Virus record (IMG/VR): IMGVR_UViG_3300013133_000027
Location: 1 to 33,211 of that record
Source of the DNA: a virus
Length of the DNA stretch: 33,211 nt
Direction: 5' to 3' (one strand)
Below are positions 8,620 to 16,749 of the stretch, piece after piece. The position numbers and the translations under genes were made by a program. Each line of letters starts with the position of its first letter. Within the stretch, counting starts at the first letter, position 1. Below the pieces are notes generated by a model. It was given only the letters and a program-made list of their open reading frames with translations, was not told where the DNA came from and did not search any database.

Positions 8620-10017
8620 ATGTATAACGCAGAATATCTGCAGGAAAAGTGGTCCCCTCTCTTAAATTGTGAAGGACTTGATCCCATCAAGGATTCACAT
8701 CGTAGAGGAGTAACCGCTATTCTGCTAGAAAATCAAGAAAGAGCACTCCGCGAAGAGCGCGGTTTCCTTTCAGAAGCCCCAACCCACGTAGCTGGCACTG
8801 GTGGTTTTGGTGGTGGTACTTATGGTACTGCTGCTGCATCAGGTCCTGTTGCTGGTTTCGACCCTGTTCTGATCTCTTTGATCAGACGTTCAATGCCACA
8901 ACTGATTGCTTATGATATTTGTGGTGTTCAACCAATGACTGGTCCTACTGGACTGATCTTTGCAATGAGAACTCGCTACGGTACTAACCGTACTGCTGGA
9001 ACCGAAGCATTCTTCAACGAAGCAGATTCCAGATTCTCTGGTCAAGACGCCAACTTTGATATTGCCGCAAGTGATTACACTGCACAAGCATCTGTTGGTA
9101 TCGCCACCACTGCTGCCCAAACTGGTAGCAATCCATCGGTTCTCAACGATGCCTCACCTGGAACCTACAACGTAGGTCAGGCAATGGCAACCACCGACGC
9201 TGAAGCACTCGGAGATACTGCGAACAACTTCTTCAACGAGATGAATTTCTCGATTGAGAAAGTCACTGTTGCCGCAAAGTCAAGAGCACTGAAGGCCGAG
9301 TATTCACTCGAACTCGCTCAAGACCTTAAGGCTATTCACGGTCTTGATGCTGAAGCAGAACTTGCGAACATTCTCTCAACTGAAATCCTTGCAGAAATCA
9401 ACAGAGAAGTTGTTCGTACCGTTTATCAAATTGCTGAAGCTGGCGCTCAAGCAAACACTGCTACTGCTGGTATCTTTGACCTTGATGTTGACTCCAACGG
9501 TCGTTGGTCAGTTGAGAAGTTCAAAGGTCTTCTGTTCCAACTAGAGCGCGATGCTAACGCTATCGCTCAAAGAACTCGTAGAGGAAAGGGTAACACGATC
9601 ATCTGCTCTGCTGACGTTGCTTCGGCACTCACCATGGCTGGTGTTCTTGATTACACCCCCGCTCTCCAAGTTGGGCTCAATGTTGATGATACTGGCAGCA
9701 CTTTTGCTGGTGTTATTAATGGTAAATATAAGGTTTATATCGACCCATATTCGGCTAACGTTTCTGCTAACCAGTATTATGTTATCGGATTTAAGGGCGC
9801 ATCCCCTTATGACGCTGGATTGTTCTACTGTCCTTATGTCCCTCTCCAAATGGTTCGCGCCGTTGGTCAGGACACCTTCCAACCAAAAATTGGATTTAAG
9901 ACCCGCTACGGCATGGTTGCTAATCCATTCGCTGAAGGGACCGATCAAGGACTTGGTAGACTCAAGACTAACTCTAACCGTTATTACAGAAGAGTACAAG
10001 TCAAGAACCTTATGTGA
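8620..10017 (+). CDS. 23: Major capsid protein gp23
   Basis: HK97-fold hexamer protein of the head, 465 residues. The N-terminus (EKWSPLLNCEGLDPI) and LIAYDICGVQPMTGPTGLIF align with T4 gp23. A predicted gp21 cleavage site, GFLSE/AP after Glu52, lies at the equivalent of the T4 site FLTE/AE and would give a mature protein of 413 residues. The C-terminal block YYRRVQVKNLM is typical. GGAG at 8606-8609 gives a good ribosome site. Codon use is markedly richer in C-ending codons (ttc, aac, acc, ctc) than in neighbouring genes, as expected for the most abundant phage protein. A strong terminator follows 22 bases after the stop. Confidence 0.98.
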   Translation: MYNAEYLQEKWSPLLNCEGLDPIKDSHRRGVTAILLENQERALREERGFLSEAPTHVAGTGGFGGGTYGTAAASGPVAGFDPVLISLIRRSMPQLIAYDICGVQPMTGPTGLIFAMRTRYGTNRTAGTEAFFNEADSRFSGQDANFDIAASDYTAQASVGIATTAAQTGSNPSVLNDASPGTYNVGQAMATTDAEALGDTANNFFNEMNFSIEKVTVAAKSRALKAEYSLELAQDLKAIHGLDAEAELANILSTEILAEINREVVRTVYQIAEAGAQANTATAGIFDLDVDSNGRWSVEKFKGLLFQLERDANAIAQRTRRGKGNTIICSADVASALTMAGVLDYTPALQVGLNVDDTGSTFAGVINGKYKVYIDPYSANVSANQYYVIGFKGASPYDAGLFYCPYVPLQMVRAVGQDTFQPKIGFKTRYGMVANPFAEGTDQGLGRLKTNSNRYYRRVQVKNLM

Positions 10018-10039
10018 TATTGGTTCACATGTTTTTCAA

Positions 10040-10065
10040 GGAGTCCCTAGGGGCTCCTTTTTTTT
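10040..10065 (+). terminator. Intrinsic terminator after gene 23
   Basis: Hairpin with arms GGAGTCCC and GGGGCTCC (one T-G wobble, tiny CTAG loop) followed directly by eight T residues. It closes the head-gene transcript. Confidence 0.9.
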
Positions 10066-10066
10066 A

Positions 10067-10074
10067 TCTAAATA
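10067..10074 (+). promoter_or_regulatory. Possible weak late promoter after the gene 23 terminator
   Basis: TCTAAATA, one mismatch to TATAAATA, directly after the terminator T-run and 14 bases before the next ATG. The same variant recurs at 27006-27013. Position favours a restart of late transcription, but the motif alone is weak. Confidence 0.4.
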
Positions 10075-10087
10075 AAAATAAAAGAAA

Positions 10088-10657
10088 ATGTCAGCAACAC
10101 CATATAGTAATCAAATAAGTAATCGCAATTATTTGTCCCCAATTGGATTTAAATTTATATTATCAAGATATCCTAAAGTTGATTTCTTTTGCACCAAAGC
10201 CGGTATACCTGGAGTAAATCTTGGTGTTGCAATTCAACCAACATACTTAAAAGATATTCCAATTCCTGGTGATAAATTAGAATACGAAGATTTAGTTTTA
10301 GATTTTTTAGTTGATGAAGATCTAGTTAATTACATTCAGGTATATAACTGGTTAATTGGTTTAGGTTATCCAGAAAATGTTTCACAATTTAATGAGTGGA
10401 GAGCAACGAATACAACAGATCCATCCACAGATGGTAAAGATCTTAGAAACATATATTCGGATGCAACCTTGCAAGTTCTGAATAGTAATTTTCAACCACA
10501 AGCAAATATTAAATTTAGGGATATTTTTCCAACTTCATTAACTGGATTATCGTTTGATACGACGAAAAAAGATTACGACTATTTTACAGCAAGAGTCACT
10601 TTTAAGTATACTATATACAATATAATGGATCAAAATTATAATGAGTATGAACCTTGA
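10088..10657 (+). CDS. Tube-fold tail protein downstream of gene 23
   Basis: A 189-residue protein with the outline of a contractile-tail tube-fold subunit. FKFILSRYPKVDFFCTKAGI starts near residue 19, then PGVNLG, then the block YLKDIPIPGDKLEYEDLVLD, matching the pattern of gp19 (FECEI, SSLPAS, FRGRELKIAGDRTFEPW). It ends with YDYFTARVTFKYTIYNI, a closing beta-strand pair. It is clearly diverged from the gp19 at 3602-4231. Cyanophage genomes carry such a gene just after 23 and, as I recall, annotate it as tail completion protein gp3; I cannot confirm that name from sequence. It overlaps uvsY by 17 bases. It may be a tail terminator or a tube-baseplate adaptor of the gp54/gp48 kind. Confidence 0.7.
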   Translation: MSATPYSNQISNRNYLSPIGFKFILSRYPKVDFFCTKAGIPGVNLGVAIQPTYLKDIPIPGDKLEYEDLVLDFLVDEDLVNYIQVYNWLIGLGYPENVSQFNEWRATNTTDPSTDGKDLRNIYSDATLQVLNSNFQPQANIKFRDIFPTSLTGLSFDTTKKDYDYFTARVTFKYTIYNIMDQNYNEYEP

Positions 10658-11078
10658 TGAAATCCAGGAATCCTGGAGAAATGATGCAATTATAGACGTT
10701 GATAATTTACATGTGGAATCAATAAAAATTCCACAACTTCACGCAAAATATTACAACATTTATAACAATGTTTCTTTACTTAAGAAAAAATCTTTAGATG
10801 ATTTTAATAAGTTAAAGAAAGAAAGATATGAGTATTATAGTGGAAAATCTTCAGCAGAGATTTATTCTGAAGAACCATTTCCATATAAAGTTCGGGATAA
10901 AGAATCTATGAATAGATATATTGATGCTGACAATAAACTGTCAACGATTAGATTAAAAAATGAATACTATGATTCAATGTTGAGATATCTAGACGATATT
11001 ATCAAGCAGATTCATAACCGAACATATCAAATTAAGAATGCAATTGACTGGCATAAATTCCAAGCAGGATATGAGTAA
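10641..11078 (+). CDS. uvsY: Recombination mediator UvsY
   Basis: Hexameric mediator that loads UvsX recombinase on gp32-coated single-stranded DNA. It has 145 residues (T4: 137). It aligns along its length with T4 UvsY: NLDEIQESWRNDAIID (T4 RLEDLQEELKKDVFID), then HAKYYNIYNN, a helical KKERYEYYSGKSSAEIY segment (T4 KARLDYYSGRGDGDEF), and C-terminal KNAIDWHKFQAGYE (T4 QDMRAFEAGK). A second ATG at 10647 would give a start closer to T4. It overlaps the upstream tail gene by 17 bases and uvsW by 8 bases, so the three are co-translated. Confidence 0.93.
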   Translation: MSMNLDEIQESWRNDAIIDVDNLHVESIKIPQLHAKYYNIYNNVSLLKKKSLDDFNKLKKERYEYYSGKSSAEIYSEEPFPYKVRDKESMNRYIDADNKLSTIRLKNEYYDSMLRYLDDIIKQIHNRTYQIKNAIDWHKFQAGYE

Positions 11079-12534
11079 TATTATAATTTCAAAAAAGAAT
11101 GAAGTTTACTTACATATTGAAGCAGAACCTCACATATGTCAGGAGTTAAACGACTTGTTCACTTTTGAAGTTCCTGGTGCAAAATTCATGCCACAGTATC
11201 GCAGTAAATATTGGGATGGAAAAATACGATTGTTTAGTTTAACTAAAAATGAATTGTATGTTGGACTATTAGATAAGTTAATAAGTTTTGCTAACTCTAG
11301 TAATTACACTTATGAATTTAAAAATAGTAAATTTTATGGATTACCTTTTGAAGTAAACGAAAATATTTCTTATGAGGGAGTGTCTGATTATATCACATCT
11401 ATCTCATGTCATAAACCAAGAAATTATCAAATTGAAGGTGTTTATGATGCATTAAAAAACAATCGCAAACTTTTAGTATCTCCAACTGCATCTGGTAAGT
11501 CTTTAATAATTTATTCAATTACTCGATACTATACAGAGAAAGGTTTGTCAACTTTGATCATTGTTCCTACAACATCTCTTGTAGAACAAATGTATAAAGA
11601 TTTCTCAAGTTATGGATGGGAATCTGAAAACTATTGTCATATCATTTATTCAGGAAAAGAAAAGTATGATATTAATCTACCAGTAGTCATTACAACCTGG
11701 CAATCAATTTATAAAGAACAATTGAAATGGTTTGATCGTTTTGATGTTGTTATTGGGGATGAGGCGCATTTATTTAAATCAAAGTCTCTCGTTGACATCA
11801 TGACCAAATTATTAGACTGCAAGTATAGATTTGGTCTCACTGGAACTTTAGACGGCACACAGACGCATAAATGGGTCTTAGAGGGGTTGTTTGGACCCTC
11901 ATATAAAGTGATTCAAACTAAAGAATTAATTGAGAAAGGACACCTATCAAATTTAAACATTAAAATTTTATTACTTAAGCATAACGGAATTAAATTTGAT
12001 GATTATGAACAAGAGGTTCAATTCATTATAGGCAATGATCGTAGAAATTCTTTTATCAAAAATTTAACTTTAGATTTAAAAGGAAATACTTTGGTATTGT
12101 TTAGTAGAGTAGATTCTCATGGAAGGATTCTTTACGACCTTATAAATAGTTCTAAGAGCAAAGAAAGAAAACTTTTCTTTGTTTATGGTGGAGTTGATGT
12201 AAAGGAAAGAGAAGAAGTCCGAAGAATAGTAGAAACGGAAACCAATGCAATTATTATTGCTTCCTACGGAACTTTTTCAACTGGAATTAACATTAAAAAT
12301 TTACATAATGTTATTTTTGCTTCACCTAGTAAATCAAGAATTAGAAATCTTCAATCTATAGGAAGAGTTCTTAGAAAAAGTCAAGATAAAGTAGAGGCAG
12401 TTCTTTACGATATTGCAGATGACATATCAGTCAACTCTTCCAAAAATTATACATTAAATCACTTAATAGAAAGAATAAAAATTTATAACGAAGAGTCCTT
12501 TGATTACAGCATTATTAATATAAATTTAAAATAA
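11071..12534 (+). CDS. uvsW: DNA/RNA helicase UvsW
   Basis: SF2 helicase that unwinds R-loops and branched DNA, moving the phage from origin-dependent to recombination-dependent replication. It has 487 residues from the ATG at 11071. I prefer this over the ATG at 11038 because MSNIIISKKNEVYLHIEAE aligns with the T4 N-terminus, and the 8-base overlap with uvsY suits coupling. The N-terminal substrate-binding domain ends near residue 115. Motif I is SPTASGKS (137-144), motif II DEAH (230-233), motif III FGLTGTLDG, and motif VI QSIGRVLRKS. It ends 6 bases before the next gene. Confidence 0.96.
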   Translation: MSNIIISKKNEVYLHIEAEPHICQELNDLFTFEVPGAKFMPQYRSKYWDGKIRLFSLTKNELYVGLLDKLISFANSSNYTYEFKNSKFYGLPFEVNENISYEGVSDYITSISCHKPRNYQIEGVYDALKNNRKLLVSPTASGKSLIIYSITRYYTEKGLSTLIIVPTTSLVEQMYKDFSSYGWESENYCHIIYSGKEKYDINLPVVITTWQSIYKEQLKWFDRFDVVIGDEAHLFKSKSLVDIMTKLLDCKYRFGLTGTLDGTQTHKWVLEGLFGPSYKVIQTKELIEKGHLSNLNIKILLLKHNGIKFDDYEQEVQFIIGNDRRNSFIKNLTLDLKGNTLVLFSRVDSHGRILYDLINSSKSKERKLFFVYGGVDVKEREEVRRIVETETNAIIIASYGTFSTGINIKNLHNVIFASPSKSRIRNLQSIGRVLRKSQDKVEAVLYDIADDISVNSSKNYTLNHLIERIKIYNEESFDYSIININLK

Positions 12535-12540
12535 TAACTT

Positions 12541-12936
12541 ATGGAAGACGAATTCTATTCAGTATTAAAACTTGTATCTGGTGAAGAGTTAATGGCAAAG
12601 GTTTGTCCTTGTTATGAAGATGATCGTATTGTTTTAATTTTAGATAATCCTGTTGTTATAAAAGATATTATTAGAACTCAAACTGGTATGAGGGCTTATA
12701 GAGTAGAACCATGGGTTAAAGTAATTGAAGATGAAATGTTCTTTATTAATATGGATAAAGTTATTACTATGACTGAAGTATCGGATATACATACATTAAG
12801 AATGTATAAAAGATATCTTAGGGAGAATTGTAATCAAGAAGGAACATCTAGGATTAGTCCCTCTAAATCTATGGGGTACATATCTTCTGTATCTGAATTT
12901 AAGAATACTCTAGAGAATCTATATAAGAGTAGCTAA
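12541..12936 (+). CDS. Sm-like fold protein, paralogue 1 of 3
   Basis: A 131-residue protein starting EFYSVLKLVSGEELMAKV, then LDNPVVIKDI, then EPWVKVIEDEMFFINMDKVI and an extended helical C-terminus ending NTLENLYKSS. The same three blocks occur in the products of 27810-28220 (ITMLKSGEDIIADV, KLTKPYVIKI, YPWAPLSIDKEFFIPTDWVV) and 28120-28509, so the window encodes three paralogues. The pattern (short beta-strands, LxxGExxxAxV, then PW and I/V-rich strands) fits the Sm-like proteins of cyanophage origin for which a crystal structure was reported; that link is from memory. RNA binding like Hfq/LSm is possible but unproven. It sits last in the uvsY-uvsW group, before a promoter. Confidence 0.65.
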   Translation: MEDEFYSVLKLVSGEELMAKVCPCYEDDRIVLILDNPVVIKDIIRTQTGMRAYRVEPWVKVIEDEMFFINMDKVITMTEVSDIHTLRMYKRYLRENCNQEGTSRISPSKSMGYISSVSEFKNTLENLYKSS

Positions 12937-12984
12937 GGTGTCCTTTCAACCCCGACAGAGTTATTCTACACACATTCCACCCAC

Positions 12985-13014
12985 TTGTCAAGCCCCCCTC
13001 AAGTGTGGTATAAT
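12985..13014 (+). promoter_or_regulatory. Sigma70-type (early) promoter before gene 55
   Basis: TTGTCA (12985-12990), an 18-base spacer, and TATAAT (13009-13014) preceded by GTGTGG, an extended -10 context typical of T4 early promoters. The expected start of transcription near 13021 is only some 16-28 bases before the gene 55 ATG candidates. It would let host polymerase transcribe 55-47-46 early. Confidence 0.8.
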
Positions 13015-13036
13015 TATGAATAAGAAATGAGTAAAG

Positions 13037-13534
13037 TTGATGACAGTAGTAATGCCAAAAAGAAAAAAGGATGCAGATCATTACGTAAACAACAAAGAAT
13101 TTCTTTACGCAATAGTTGAATATAAAAGATTAGTGTCTCTTTCTGAATCTGAGAATGTTCAGAAACCTTGTATTCCACATTATATTGGAGAGTGTTTTTT
13201 AAAGATTGCTACACACTTATCATACAAACCAAACTTTGTAAATTATATGTTTAGAGAGGACATGGTTTCTGATGGTATAGAAAACTGTGTTCAATACATT
13301 AATAATTTTAATCCAGAAAAATCAACTAACCCATTTGCATATTTTACTCAAATCATTTACTATGCGTTTCTTCGTAGGATTGCCAAAGAAAAAAAACAAT
13401 TAGAAATCAAAAATAAAATTTTGGAACAGTCTGGATTTGATGAAGTTTTTGTTTCGGATAATAATGTTCTAAGTGGTACAAATTCGGATATGAATACAAT
13501 TAAGAGCAATATTCAAACTAAAATGAATTATTGA
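13037..13534 (+). CDS. 55: Late-transcription sigma factor gp55
   Basis: Phage sigma factor that directs host RNA polymerase to TATAAATA late promoters together with the gp45 clamp. It has 165 residues from ATG 13037; ATG 13049 (MPKRKKDADHYVNNKEF) is an equally good start because family similarity begins around HYVNNKEF. The core is CIPHYIGECFLKIATHLSYKP, followed by SDGIENCVQYINNFNPEKS and NPFAYFTQIIYYAFLRRI, which corresponds to sigma region 2 and is highly conserved in T4-like phages. The last 30 residues are poorly conserved. A sigma70-type promoter lies directly upstream. It stops one base before gene 47. Target promoters are visible at 1090, 6033, 18889 and 26511. Confidence 0.93.
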   Translation: MMTVVMPKRKKDADHYVNNKEFLYAIVEYKRLVSLSESENVQKPCIPHYIGECFLKIATHLSYKPNFVNYMFREDMVSDGIENCVQYINNFNPEKSTNPFAYFTQIIYYAFLRRIAKEKKQLEIKNKILEQSGFDEVFVSDNNVLSGTNSDMNTIKSNIQTKMNY

Positions 13535-13535
13535 T

Positions 13536-14573
13536 ATGAAAGTTGCGATTATTACCGATCAACATTTTGGAGTTAAGAAATCTGATAAGTCATATCACAA
13601 CTACTTCAAAAAGTTTTATGATAATATTTTCTTTCCAACTCTGGAGGAAAGAGGTATTACTCAATTAGTTGATATGGGTGATACTTTTGATAATAGAAAA
13701 AATATTGATATCTGGGCTTTAAAATGGTCGAAGGATAATTATTACAACCGGCTGTCGCAAATTGGAGTACAAGTTCATACAATTGTAGGAAATCATACTG
13801 CATATTATAAGAATACGAATGCAGTAAACTCAGTAGATCTTTTAATGAGGGAGTATGATAATATTCAGGTTTATTCTGAGATCACCGAAGTATTAATTGA
13901 TAAATTAAAAATTCTTTTTGTCCCCTGGATTAATTCTGAAAATACAAAAGATAGCATTGCAAAAATTAAATCATCTACATGTAATGTTTTAATGGGACAT
14001 CTTGAATTGAATGGATTCTCTCCTTACAAAGGACACACGATGACGGAAGGAATGAATTGTGATATATTTGAAAATTTTAAACTTGTTCTTTCTGGACATT
14101 ATCACACTAGATCAGATAATGGGAAAATATTTTATTTGGGTAATCCATATCAATTATATTGGAATGATGTGAATGATACGAGAGGATTTCATATTTTTGA
14201 TACAAAAACTTTGGAATTGGAATTTATACCAAATAGTTATGAAATGTTTAAGGTAATAGAATATAATGATACTCCACCTCAATTTTATAACTACAATGAA
14301 TGTTTTGAAAAATATGTAAAACTTATTGTCAAGAAAAAAACAAACTCAAAACAATTTGAAAAGTTTTTTAATAAACTATCAGATGCATCTCCATTTGAAT
14401 TGAAAGTTATTGATGAAATTAAAATTGAGGATTGTGATATTGAGGTGTTGGAATCCGAAGGAACAGTTGCAATTCTTGACAAATATATAGATAACGCAGA
14501 AATTGATTTAAACAAAAGTATGTTAAAATCAATGATGGAATCCATTTACAAAGAAGCATCGGAAGTTGAGTAA
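13536..14573 (+). CDS. 47: Recombination endonuclease subunit gp47 (Mre11-like)
   Basis: Metallophosphoesterase nuclease that, with gp46, resects DNA ends for recombination-dependent replication. It has 345 residues (T4: 339). The metal-binding motifs appear in order: TDQHFG (Asp8, His10), MGDTFDNR (Asp49), VGNH (Asn86, His87), GHLELNGF, and SGHYHTR. This matches T4 gp47 (GDWHLG, YGDIFDVR, VGNH, GHWELNGF, SGHFHT). The final base of its stop codon is the first base of the next ATG (TAATG). Gene 46 follows after one small gene. Confidence 0.96.
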   Translation: MKVAIITDQHFGVKKSDKSYHNYFKKFYDNIFFPTLEERGITQLVDMGDTFDNRKNIDIWALKWSKDNYYNRLSQIGVQVHTIVGNHTAYYKNTNAVNSVDLLMREYDNIQVYSEITEVLIDKLKILFVPWINSENTKDSIAKIKSSTCNVLMGHLELNGFSPYKGHTMTEGMNCDIFENFKLVLSGHYHTRSDNGKIFYLGNPYQLYWNDVNDTRGFHIFDTKTLELEFIPNSYEMFKVIEYNDTPPQFYNYNECFEKYVKLIVKKKTNSKQFEKFFNKLSDASPFELKVIDEIKIEDCDIEVLESEGTVAILDKYIDNAEIDLNKSMLKSMMESIYKEASEVE

Positions 14574-14845
14574 TGTTTGTTCTAGCTTTAAAGGGTAGAG
14601 AAAACGAGGGTCTTTATTCAGTCGATAATGAAGACGGTGATCGTGTTCTCTATCTGTTTAAAGAGGAAGATGATGCTGAACGATTTGTTGTATTGATGGA
14701 AGCAGACAACTTTCCAAAATTAGTGGTAATAGAAGTTGATGAAGAGTCAACCATTGCAGTGTGTGAGGCAAATCAATATACTTATGTTATAATAGAACCA
14801 GATGACCTTGTAATTCCTCCGAATGATCACATTTCAAAAAATTAG
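14573..14845 (+). CDS. DUF3110 family protein between genes 47 and 46
   Basis: A 90-residue protein: MFVLALKGRENEGLYSV, then VLYLFKEEDDAERFVVLMEA and DDLVIPPNDHISKN. The FEEEDDAxRF and PP-ending pattern is that of DUF3110, a small domain known from cyanobacteria and plants, function unknown. It is acidic and looks cytoplasmic, with no membrane segment. It overlaps gene 47 by one base and gene 46 by 23 bases, so it is translated as part of the resection-nuclease operon. Its presence points to a cyanobacterial host. Whether it affects gp46/47 or mimics a host protein cannot be told from sequence. Confidence 0.7.
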   Translation: MFVLALKGRENEGLYSVDNEDGDRVLYLFKEEDDAERFVVLMEADNFPKLVVIEVDEESTIAVCEANQYTYVIIEPDDLVIPPNDHISKN

Positions 14846-16532
14846 ATGGCGTAATTTTTTAAGTACAGGTAATCAGTTTACAGAAATTAATCTCACTGAA
14901 AAATCAACTACGTCTATTGTTGGTAAAAACGGATCTGGTAAAAGCACAATTTTGGATGCTCTTACTTTTGTTTTATTTAATAAACCTTTTCGTAGGATCA
15001 ATAAACCACAACTTTTAAATTCCACCAATGAAAAAGATTGTTTAGTTGAAATAGAGTTTTCGAGTTCTAATGTAAATTGGATGATTCGTAGAGGAATTAA
15101 ACCTAGTGTATTTGAAATTTATAAGAATGGGAATCTTTTAGAGCAAAGTGCAGATGTTAAAGATGATCAAAAGTTTTTAGAAACTAAAGTTCTCAAATTA
15201 AATTACAAATCTTTTACTCAGATCGTAATTTTGGGATCATCTACATTTGTTCCATTTATGCAGTTGCCTTTGGCATCTAGGAGAGAAATTATTGAAGATC
15301 TATTAGATATCAAGATTTTCTCTATAATGAATTCCGTTCTTAAAGATAAAATTAAAACAACTCAAGAAGAAATCAAGCAACTTAATTATAAGAAGAATAT
15401 AGTTAATGAAAAAACCTCAATGCAAGAAAGTTTTATATATGAATTAGATGTAAAAGGTCAATCAGAAATAACCAGAAAGAATAATAAAATTTTAGAAATA
15501 ACAAACAATATTAAATCAGCAGAAACTATTTGTGTTGAACTGGTAAAAGAGTCTGAGGATATTGATTCCGAAATACAGAAATATGTTAACTGCACAAATA
15601 AATCTAAGAAGTTATATGATCTAAGAGGTAAATTACAAAATAAATTAGATCGGTTGAACAAAGATAAATTGTTTTTTATTGAGAACGAAACATGTCCAAC
15701 ATGTAGTCAAGTTATTGGGGACGATGTAAAATCTCATAAAATTCAAGAGCATGATACTTTTCTTTCAGAAGTAAATGCGGGATTGACTGAACTTGAAAAA
15801 CAACTTGAATTGAATCAAGAAGAGGAGAAAAAACTGGCAAGATTCTCCTCTAAACTTTTAGAGTTGAATAAACAAATAAGAGATATCAATAATAAGTGTA
15901 AGTATGACTCTCAGGTCATAGAAGACATTAAGAATGAAATATTTGATATTGAGCATAACCTCGAAAATAAATTAGAGGAGACTGAAAAACTAAAATCATT
16001 GAAACGTGATGTTAGTTCTATCGAATCTAAATTAAATCAAAAAAGTGAACAGATAAAGTATCATGATTTCATCTATTCCCTTCTCAAAGACAATGGAGTA
16101 AAATCTAAAATCATTAAAAATTATTTACCAGTAATCAATCAACAGGTAAATCGTTTTCTTCAAATGATGGATTTTTACATCAACTTTAATTTTGATGAAG
16201 AATTTAATGAAACTGTGAACACACCAATACATGAAAACTTTTCATATGAATCTTTTAGTGAGGGTGAAAAGCAAAGAATCGATTTGGCCTTGGTGTTTAC
16301 TTGGAGAGAAATTGCACGGATGAAAAATTCTGTAAATACAAATCTTTTAATTTTAGATGAAGTGTTTGATAGTTCTCTTGATATAAATGGAACCGATGAT
16401 TTCTTAAAAATTATTAGATACATAGTTAAAGATGCAAACATTTTTGTTATCTCACACAAATCTGAAATGCATGATAAATTTGAAAATGTTATACAATTTG
16501 ATAAGGTTAAGGGATTTAGCCGGGTTGTGTGA
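14823..16532 (+). CDS. 46: Recombination endonuclease subunit gp46 (Rad50-like)
   Basis: SMC-type ATPase partner of gp47, 569 residues (T4: 560). Walker A is GKNGSGKST (34-42), then the Q-loop region FTQIVILGSSTFVPFM (131-146). A long coiled coil (about 160-450) has a central zinc-hook CPTC at 291-294. The C-terminal lobe has the signature FSEGEKQRIDLAL and Walker B LLILDEVFD, with VISHK as the switch His. All match T4 gp46. The start lies inside the end of the DUF3110 gene. It is followed by a small basic gene and a terminator. Confidence 0.97.
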   Translation: MITFQKIRWRNFLSTGNQFTEINLTEKSTTSIVGKNGSGKSTILDALTFVLFNKPFRRINKPQLLNSTNEKDCLVEIEFSSSNVNWMIRRGIKPSVFEIYKNGNLLEQSADVKDDQKFLETKVLKLNYKSFTQIVILGSSTFVPFMQLPLASRREIIEDLLDIKIFSIMNSVLKDKIKTTQEEIKQLNYKKNIVNEKTSMQESFIYELDVKGQSEITRKNNKILEITNNIKSAETICVELVKESEDIDSEIQKYVNCTNKSKKLYDLRGKLQNKLDRLNKDKLFFIENETCPTCSQVIGDDVKSHKIQEHDTFLSEVNAGLTELEKQLELNQEEEKKLARFSSKLLELNKQIRDINNKCKYDSQVIEDIKNEIFDIEHNLENKLEETEKLKSLKRDVSSIESKLNQKSEQIKYHDFIYSLLKDNGVKSKIIKNYLPVINQQVNRFLQMMDFYINFNFDEEFNETVNTPIHENFSYESFSEGEKQRIDLALVFTWREIARMKNSVNTNLLILDEVFDSSLDINGTDDFLKIIRYIVKDANIFVISHKSEMHDKFENVIQFDKVKGFSRVV

Positions 16533-16561
16533 TACCATGGATTTACTCACGGAGAACTGCA

Positions 16562-16729
16562 ATGGCAAATCAAGTTCCTAATTGGATTCACCATAGTAAA
16601 AAGGATCAAAAACGAAAATTGAAACCTCAGGCACTTAGACAAGCAAAGGCACGAAGAGGTGCCTTGCTGTGCCGCCTAGACAAGTGTCACAAGACCTCCC
16701 ACAACGGGGGGTCTTTTTTTGTAGTATAG
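16562..16729 (+). CDS. Small basic protein of unknown function
   Basis: A 55-residue, Lys/Arg-rich protein starting MANQVPNWIHHSKKDQKRKL, then ALRQAKARRG. It is not recognised. GGAGA at 16551-16555, seven bases before the ATG, is one of the better ribosome sites in the window, which supports expression. The last 30 codons run through two RNA hairpins, the second a terminator whose T-run encodes Phe-Phe, so the C-terminal part is shaped by RNA structure. Alternatively only the first half is under protein selection. Nucleic-acid binding is possible from its charge but is not shown. Confidence 0.55.
   Translation: MANQVPNWIHHSKKDQKRKLKPQALRQAKARRGALLCRLDKCHKTSHNGGSFFVV
16643..16667 (+). other. 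RNA hairpin inside the small basic gene
   Basis: Arms GCAAAGGCAC and GTGCCTTGC pair over nine bases with one bulged A, closing a GAAGAG loop. No T-run follows. It stands 26 bases before the terminator hairpin. It might protect the 3' end of the 47-46 transcript or assist termination; the function is inferred. Confidence 0.5.
16693..16720 (+). terminator. Intrinsic terminator after gene 46 operon
   Basis: Arms GACCTCCC and GGGGGGTC (one T-G wobble), loop ACAAC, then seven T residues. It lies within the last codons of the small basic gene and 30 bases before the next gene, separating the recombination genes from the HEXXH-VWA gene. Confidence 0.9.
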
Positions 16730-16749
16730 GATCAGTTCAAACAAACACC

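Noticed and set aside
9551-10075. 174-codon plus-strand frame overlapping gene 23
   Set aside because: It is a Leu/Ser-rich shadow of gene 23 in another frame, running through the stop and terminator of 23.
11038-11070. Earlier ATG for uvsW
   Set aside because: It adds 11 residues not matched in T4 UvsW and deepens the overlap with uvsY; ATG 11071 fits better.
13027-13119. Short ATG frame just upstream of and overlapping gene 55 in another frame
   Set aside because: About 30 codons, Lys/Arg-rich by frame-shifted reading of the gene 55 start; the gene 55 frame carries the conserved protein.
14788-14793. TATAAT before gene 46
   Set aside because: Inside the DUF3110 gene with no -35-like element at a suitable distance; probably chance in AT-rich DNA.
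16669-16749. In-frame extension of the HEXXH-VWA gene upstream of 16750
   Set aside because: It would read through the terminator hairpin and lies upstream of the likely start MPVNHEIKS.
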